This document shows, piece after piece, positions 61,138-64,000 of a DNA stretch of 64,000 bases. The position numbers and the translations under genes are program-made. The notes beneath the pieces are model-generated. The model worked only from the letters and a program-made list of their open reading frames with translations. It made no database searches and had not been told where the DNA came from. The stretch's first letter is position 1, and every line of letters begins with the position of its first letter. Source of the DNA: Bellilinea sp034411135 (GTDB lineage: Bacteria > Chloroflexota > Anaerolineae > Anaerolineales > Anaerolineaceae); NCBI GenBank assembly GCA_034411135.1, contig DAOUMN010000016.1, positions 1-64,000 on the forward strand. Direction: 5' to 3'.

Positions 61138-62946
61138 TTAATGACACGTGCCGCTGCCGCTGTCCGTTGCGCCCATTCCTTCCTGAGGGATGAATTCCCA
61201 CAAGTAACTGTTGGATTTAAGCGTCAGTTTGAGCACCCCATAGGTGTAGAGGATGCGCAATTCACTATTGGCAGCCACTTCGCCAATTCCACGCACCCCC
61301 GCTCCACCGGTTCCAACAATGAACTGGCGAATGCCGTGCTCCACATCCAGTTGACCGTTGGGATCCATTGGGGCGAAACGTTCGTAATGATGATCGTGTC
61401 CGTTAATGACCAATTCCGCGCCAGCCTCGTACAGTGCCCGCCAGAAAGGACGCACGACCTCGTTGCTGCCACGCGCACCAGATGTAAATAACGGATAATG
61501 CCAGATGGCAAGCGTGCACAGATTCGAGTGGCTTTGCAGTTGCTCGCGCAGCCAGACCATCTGCGGCGAATCATCCCCACAGCCGCCAGCATATTCACAC
61601 ACGCTGTTCAGCACCAGAATCTGCCAGCCGCCCAGTTCGTAGCGGTAATACCCCTTGCCGGGTTCACCCGCCCGTTTGCCAAAGTAAGCATAATACGGAG
61701 CGCCGTTGGCGGTCAACATGTCGTGATTGCCAATCGCCGGAAAAATGCGCTCCTTGTGCCGACCCCAAGCCGGGTCAAAGCACTGGCTATAGTTGGCTTG
61801 TGACCCATCTTCATTGGAGTTATCCCCGGCAGTGAAAACCAAACCGGGGATGTTATCCAGCAGGGCTGCCGTTGCTTCGCTGCCATCCGAACCGCAAATG
61901 GCAATGTCACCTGCACCCACCAGGACAGCATCTCTGTCCGAGAGCACCTCTGCCACCAGCTCGGCGTAATTCTTGCCGTTGCGCCGCAGCACTTCCAGGT
62001 AATACCCACTGGCTTTACCCAGCAGGTTGGCGGCTTCCAGGTTCATTCCATTTGTCCAGTCGTTGTACGAGCGCACCAGCTGCAACCCATCTGCCAGACT
62101 GCCCGCGCGGCTGACCTGTTCGCCCCAATCACGCAGGCTGCGTTCCAGCCCCACCAGGTCACGCCCATCCCATGCACGCACCAGCATCACGCGGGCACGT
62201 TCCGGCTGCGGTTCGATAGGCGTATCCGGGTACAGGTCAATCCACAAATCGGGCTGGCTGCCGCAGCGGTCGTAACCGGGAAAGACCTGCATTATTAAAT
62301 AGAACCCGCCCGGACGGTTGGCTTCCAGCCAGCGGCTGGACATGCCGCAGCCATCATCCACCTCGTCCACATCAACCAACAGCACCATTTTGCCATCCAA
62401 CCGCCAAATGTTGGGGTAGGCAGCAGTTACCTGGCTCAAGTCGTACATCAAGCGCTGAATTTCCGCCGTGCCCGGGTCGCGTTCCCGCTCCATGTCGAGA
62501 TAAGCCCCCCAATAGAATGACTCACCGCGTGAGGCTTCCAGAATCTCCGCCAGCACACCCAGCAAATCTGCATCTTGCAGCACGACCGCCCCCGCCTGAA
62601 TGCCGCCGGACCGCATTTCAGCAATCTGGTCGGCAAGCACCGCCGGATCGGTGGAATCGTAAACACCACGCGCGGGTCTCAAATTGAGTTCCTCCCAGCT
62701 GTTAATGCGTTGCGGGAAATATAACGCTGCGCGCAGCGGCAGGTTCAGACTCACGCCAGCAGGGGTGGGCGTCAACGTTGCCTCGGGTTGCCGGGTGGCA
62801 ACTCGCGTCCGGGTCGGCGCCGTTGTCGGTGTGGGTTCCACGGTTGGGGCAGCAGGCGGCGGTGGTACTGCGCAACCCACCACAAGCGCCAGGAACAGGC
62901 TGATCGTAAACCAGATACTGAATTTGATTCGAATTTGGGTTCCCAT
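61138..62946 (-). CDS. Lipoprotein with GH99-like N-terminal region and calcineurin-type phosphoesterase domain
   Basis: ATG 62946 is preferred because GGAGG lies 5 nt before it; the product has 602 residues. A lipoprotein signal ends LALVVGC. A Thr/Pro linker (about 30-65) is followed by a domain (70-300) with YFPQRINSWEELNLRPA and FYWGAYLDMERERD that looks like a TIM-barrel glycan-active fold of the GH99/GH71 kind, without sure catalytic residues. The C-terminal domain (about 335-585) has all metallophosphatase motifs: GAGDIA, TAGDNSNED, IGNHDML, IWHYPLF, GHDHHYERF. It faces outside. A joint role in removing phosphate and sugars from surface or environmental glycans is inference. Confidence 0.8.
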   Translation of the reverse strand: MGTQIRIKFSIWFTISLFLALVVGCAVPPPPAAPTVEPTPTTAPTRTRVATRQPEATLTPTPAGVSLNLPLRAALYFPQRINSWEELNLRPARGVYDSTDPAVLADQIAEMRSGGIQAGAVVLQDADLLGVLAEILEASRGESFYWGAYLDMERERDPGTAEIQRLMYDLSQVTAAYPNIWRLDGKMVLLVDVDEVDDGCGMSSRWLEANRPGGFYLIMQVFPGYDRCGSQPDLWIDLYPDTPIEPQPERARVMLVRAWDGRDLVGLERSLRDWGEQVSRAGSLADGLQLVRSYNDWTNGMNLEAANLLGKASGYYLEVLRRNGKNYAELVAEVLSDRDAVLVGAGDIAICGSDGSEATAALLDNIPGLVFTAGDNSNEDGSQANYSQCFDPAWGRHKERIFPAIGNHDMLTANGAPYYAYFGKRAGEPGKGYYRYELGGWQILVLNSVCEYAGGCGDDSPQMVWLREQLQSHSNLCTLAIWHYPLFTSGARGSNEVVRPFWRALYEAGAELVINGHDHHYERFAPMDPNGQLDVEHGIRQFIVGTGGAGVRGIGEVAANSELRILYTYGVLKLTLKSNSYLWEFIPQEGMGATDSGSGTCH

Positions 62947-63006
62947 TCGTGCCTCCACTGCTTCCACCCTGCACGATATCTTTCAATAATTCTACCGAAT
63001 ACTGGG

Positions 63007-63012
63007 TATAAT
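63007..63012 (+). promoter_or_regulatory. -10 element of the PLP decarboxylase gene
   Basis: TATAAT at 63007-63012 lies 44 nt before ATG 63057, between divergent genes. No good -35 lies at 16-18 nt. Confidence 0.4.
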
Positions 63013-63056
63013 AACCCCGCTTTTGGATAGTGATTTTTTTAATGTTGGAGAACGTG

Positions 63057-64000
63057 ATGAGCCTCTACCGCCTGGAAGAAATTCACCGCCTGCTAGCCAG
63101 CCTGCCACGCAAAGAAACACCCTTTTTGATTCTGGACAGCCAGCGCCTGCGCGAAAATGCCCGCCGGTTTAAAGCCGCCTTTCCGGCTGCACAGGTGTAT
63201 TTTTCGGTCAAAGCCAATAATCATCCGGCGGTGCTGGAACTGTTTGCCCGCGAAGGCATCCGATTCGACGTTGCCTCGTGGGGTGAAATTCAGCGCCTGA
63301 TTGGGCTGGGCGTGCCCGCCGAGCAGACGATCTTCTCCGCCCCGACCAAGATTCCCCGCCACATCGACCTTGCTTATCGTTTTGGTGTACGTGTTTTCGC
63401 CTTTGATTCCGCCCTGGAACTGGAAAAACTCTCCCGGCTGGCTCCTGGCGCTCAACTCATGGCACGCATCACGGTAGATAACGAGGGTAGTTACTGGCCA
63501 TTGGAGCGTAAATTTGGCGTTCAGCCCGCTCAGGCAGTGGATCTGCTGCATCGGGCAGTTTCGCTGGGTTTGCACCCGCTCGGTTTGACCTTTCATGTCG
63601 GATCGCAAAACAGCGACCCGCTCGCCTGGGTACGCGCCCTGGAACGGCTGCACCCGCTCTGGCTGGCGCTCCAGGAAGACGGCATTCCGCTGCACGTGAT
63701 CAACATTGGCGGCGGTTTTCCGGTGCAGTTCGATCAACCGGTGCCCGCCATCGAACAGATTGCCGCCGCGCTGCTTCCCGCTCACCAGCGACTGTTTGGC
63801 GATTCGGTTGAGTTGTGGGTCGAGCCCGGTCGCGGGTTAGTTGGCAATGCGGGGGTAATGGTAACAACGATCATCAACCGTGCTACGCGTGGAGATCAGG
63901 AATGGCTGTACGTCGATACCGGTGTATTCCACGGGCTGATCGAAGGGCTGGAAATGTTCGACTTCCCTTACAACGTGCTCAGCGAACGCACTGGTGACGC
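63057..64000 (+). CDS. Type III (alanine-racemase fold) PLP-dependent decarboxylase, ornithine/lysine or DAP type (3' end outside window)
   Basis: The frame is open from ATG 63057 to the window edge, giving 314 codons. GGAG lies 7 nt upstream. YFSVKANNHPAV near 46-57 carries the PLP lysine. FDVASWGEIQRL near 69-80, TFHVGSQNSD near 180-189, INIGGGFPVQFD near 218-229 and WVEPGRGLV near 259-267 follow the order of ornithine decarboxylase and diaminopimelate decarboxylase. The FDVAS and GGGFP patterns lean toward the eukaryotic-type ornithine/lysine decarboxylase group, i.e. polyamine synthesis. The substrate-specificity segment near the C-terminus lies outside, so the choice stays open. Confidence 0.87.
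   Translation, partial: MSLYRLEEIHRLLASLPRKETPFLILDSQRLRENARRFKAAFPAAQVYFSVKANNHPAVLELFAREGIRFDVASWGEIQRLIGLGVPAEQTIFSAPTKIPRHIDLAYRFGVRVFAFDSALELEKLSRLAPGAQLMARITVDNEGSYWPLERKFGVQPAQAVDLLHRAVSLGLHPLGLTFHVGSQNSDPLAWVRALERLHPLWLALQEDGIPLHVINIGGGFPVQFDQPVPAIEQIAAALLPAHQRLFGDSVELWVEPGRGLVGNAGVMVTTIINRATRGDQEWLYVDTGVFHGLIEGLEMFDFPYNVLSERTGD

Noticed and set aside
1..64000. Mobile elements, phage genes, CRISPR arrays, tRNA and rRNA
   Set aside because: No transposase or integrase motif, no regularly spaced repeat array, and no T-loop or rRNA core sequence was found on reading both strands; repeats seen are low-complexity linkers and hairpins.

Overview
The window reads as a chromosomal segment of a Chloroflexota bacterium, most likely Anaerolineae. 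This is inference from protein style: Thr/Pro-rich TPTP linkers on secreted proteins, an NBR1-like lipoprotein, LiaF-like membrane proteins, C39-peptidase/TPR and WD40-like surface proteins, and several genes that look leaderless. Base composition is moderately GC-rich and even. I see no rRNA, tRNA, CRISPR array, insertion sequence, integrase or phage gene. Nearly all the sequence is coding, in short operons with ATGA overlaps.

Layout. 1-2892 (minus): four small membrane-protein genes, two or three of them LiaI/LiaF-like. 3047-5051 (plus): a cysteine-biosynthesis operon, cysK-cysE, preceded by a consensus promoter, a 12-codon reading frame holding four Cys codons, and mutually exclusive RNA hairpins ending in T-runs. 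I read this as a cysteine-codon transcription attenuator. 5064-13525 (minus): a secreted CAP/LysM protein, a CBS protein, surE, adenosine deaminase, a B12-type radical SAM protein, a tiny Cys-rich protein, and a VWA/MoxR pair. 13712-17159 (plus): an ABC-2 exporter with two permeases, then a convergent methyltransferase. 18054-20524: rpsB-tsf-pyrH. 20596-22482 (minus): dnaK without grpE or dnaJ beside it. 22768-26862: NfeD-type membrane protease, a UPF0316 protein and glucan phosphorylase.

27137-36023 is a plus-strand run: C39 peptidase/TPR protein, sbcD, a CorC/CNNM-type protein, sbcC and two glycosyltransferases. An ADP-ribosylglycohydrolase and an NBR1-like lipoprotein follow. 38283-42461 is the most unusual block: a promoter, a structured leader with a terminator, and then three SipW-type (camelysin/TasA-like) secreted proteins. 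With them lies a signal peptidase of the Ser/His (S26B) type fused to a large multi-pass membrane domain. The last secreted protein carries an in-frame run of 23 C. This looks like a self-contained surface-fibre or surface-protein export system with its own protease and RNA control.

42680-51054 (plus) is catabolic and housekeeping: a P5C-dehydrogenase-like ALDH, a two-subunit CoA-transferase, a D-2-hydroxyacid dehydrogenase, a HAD hydrolase, an EamA transporter, a DnaQ-like exonuclease and an unrecognised 441-residue protein. 51080-59885 (minus) is a signalling operon: WD40-like membrane protein, 7TM hybrid histidine kinase, FGGY sugar kinase, and an HD-GYP protein with a solute-binding sensor. 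The window ends with class II aldolase, a lipoprotein metallophosphoesterase and the start of a PLP-dependent decarboxylase.

Gene starts were chosen by Shine-Dalgarno position and family length; several differ from the longest open frame. Family names rest on motifs read by eye, not on searches.
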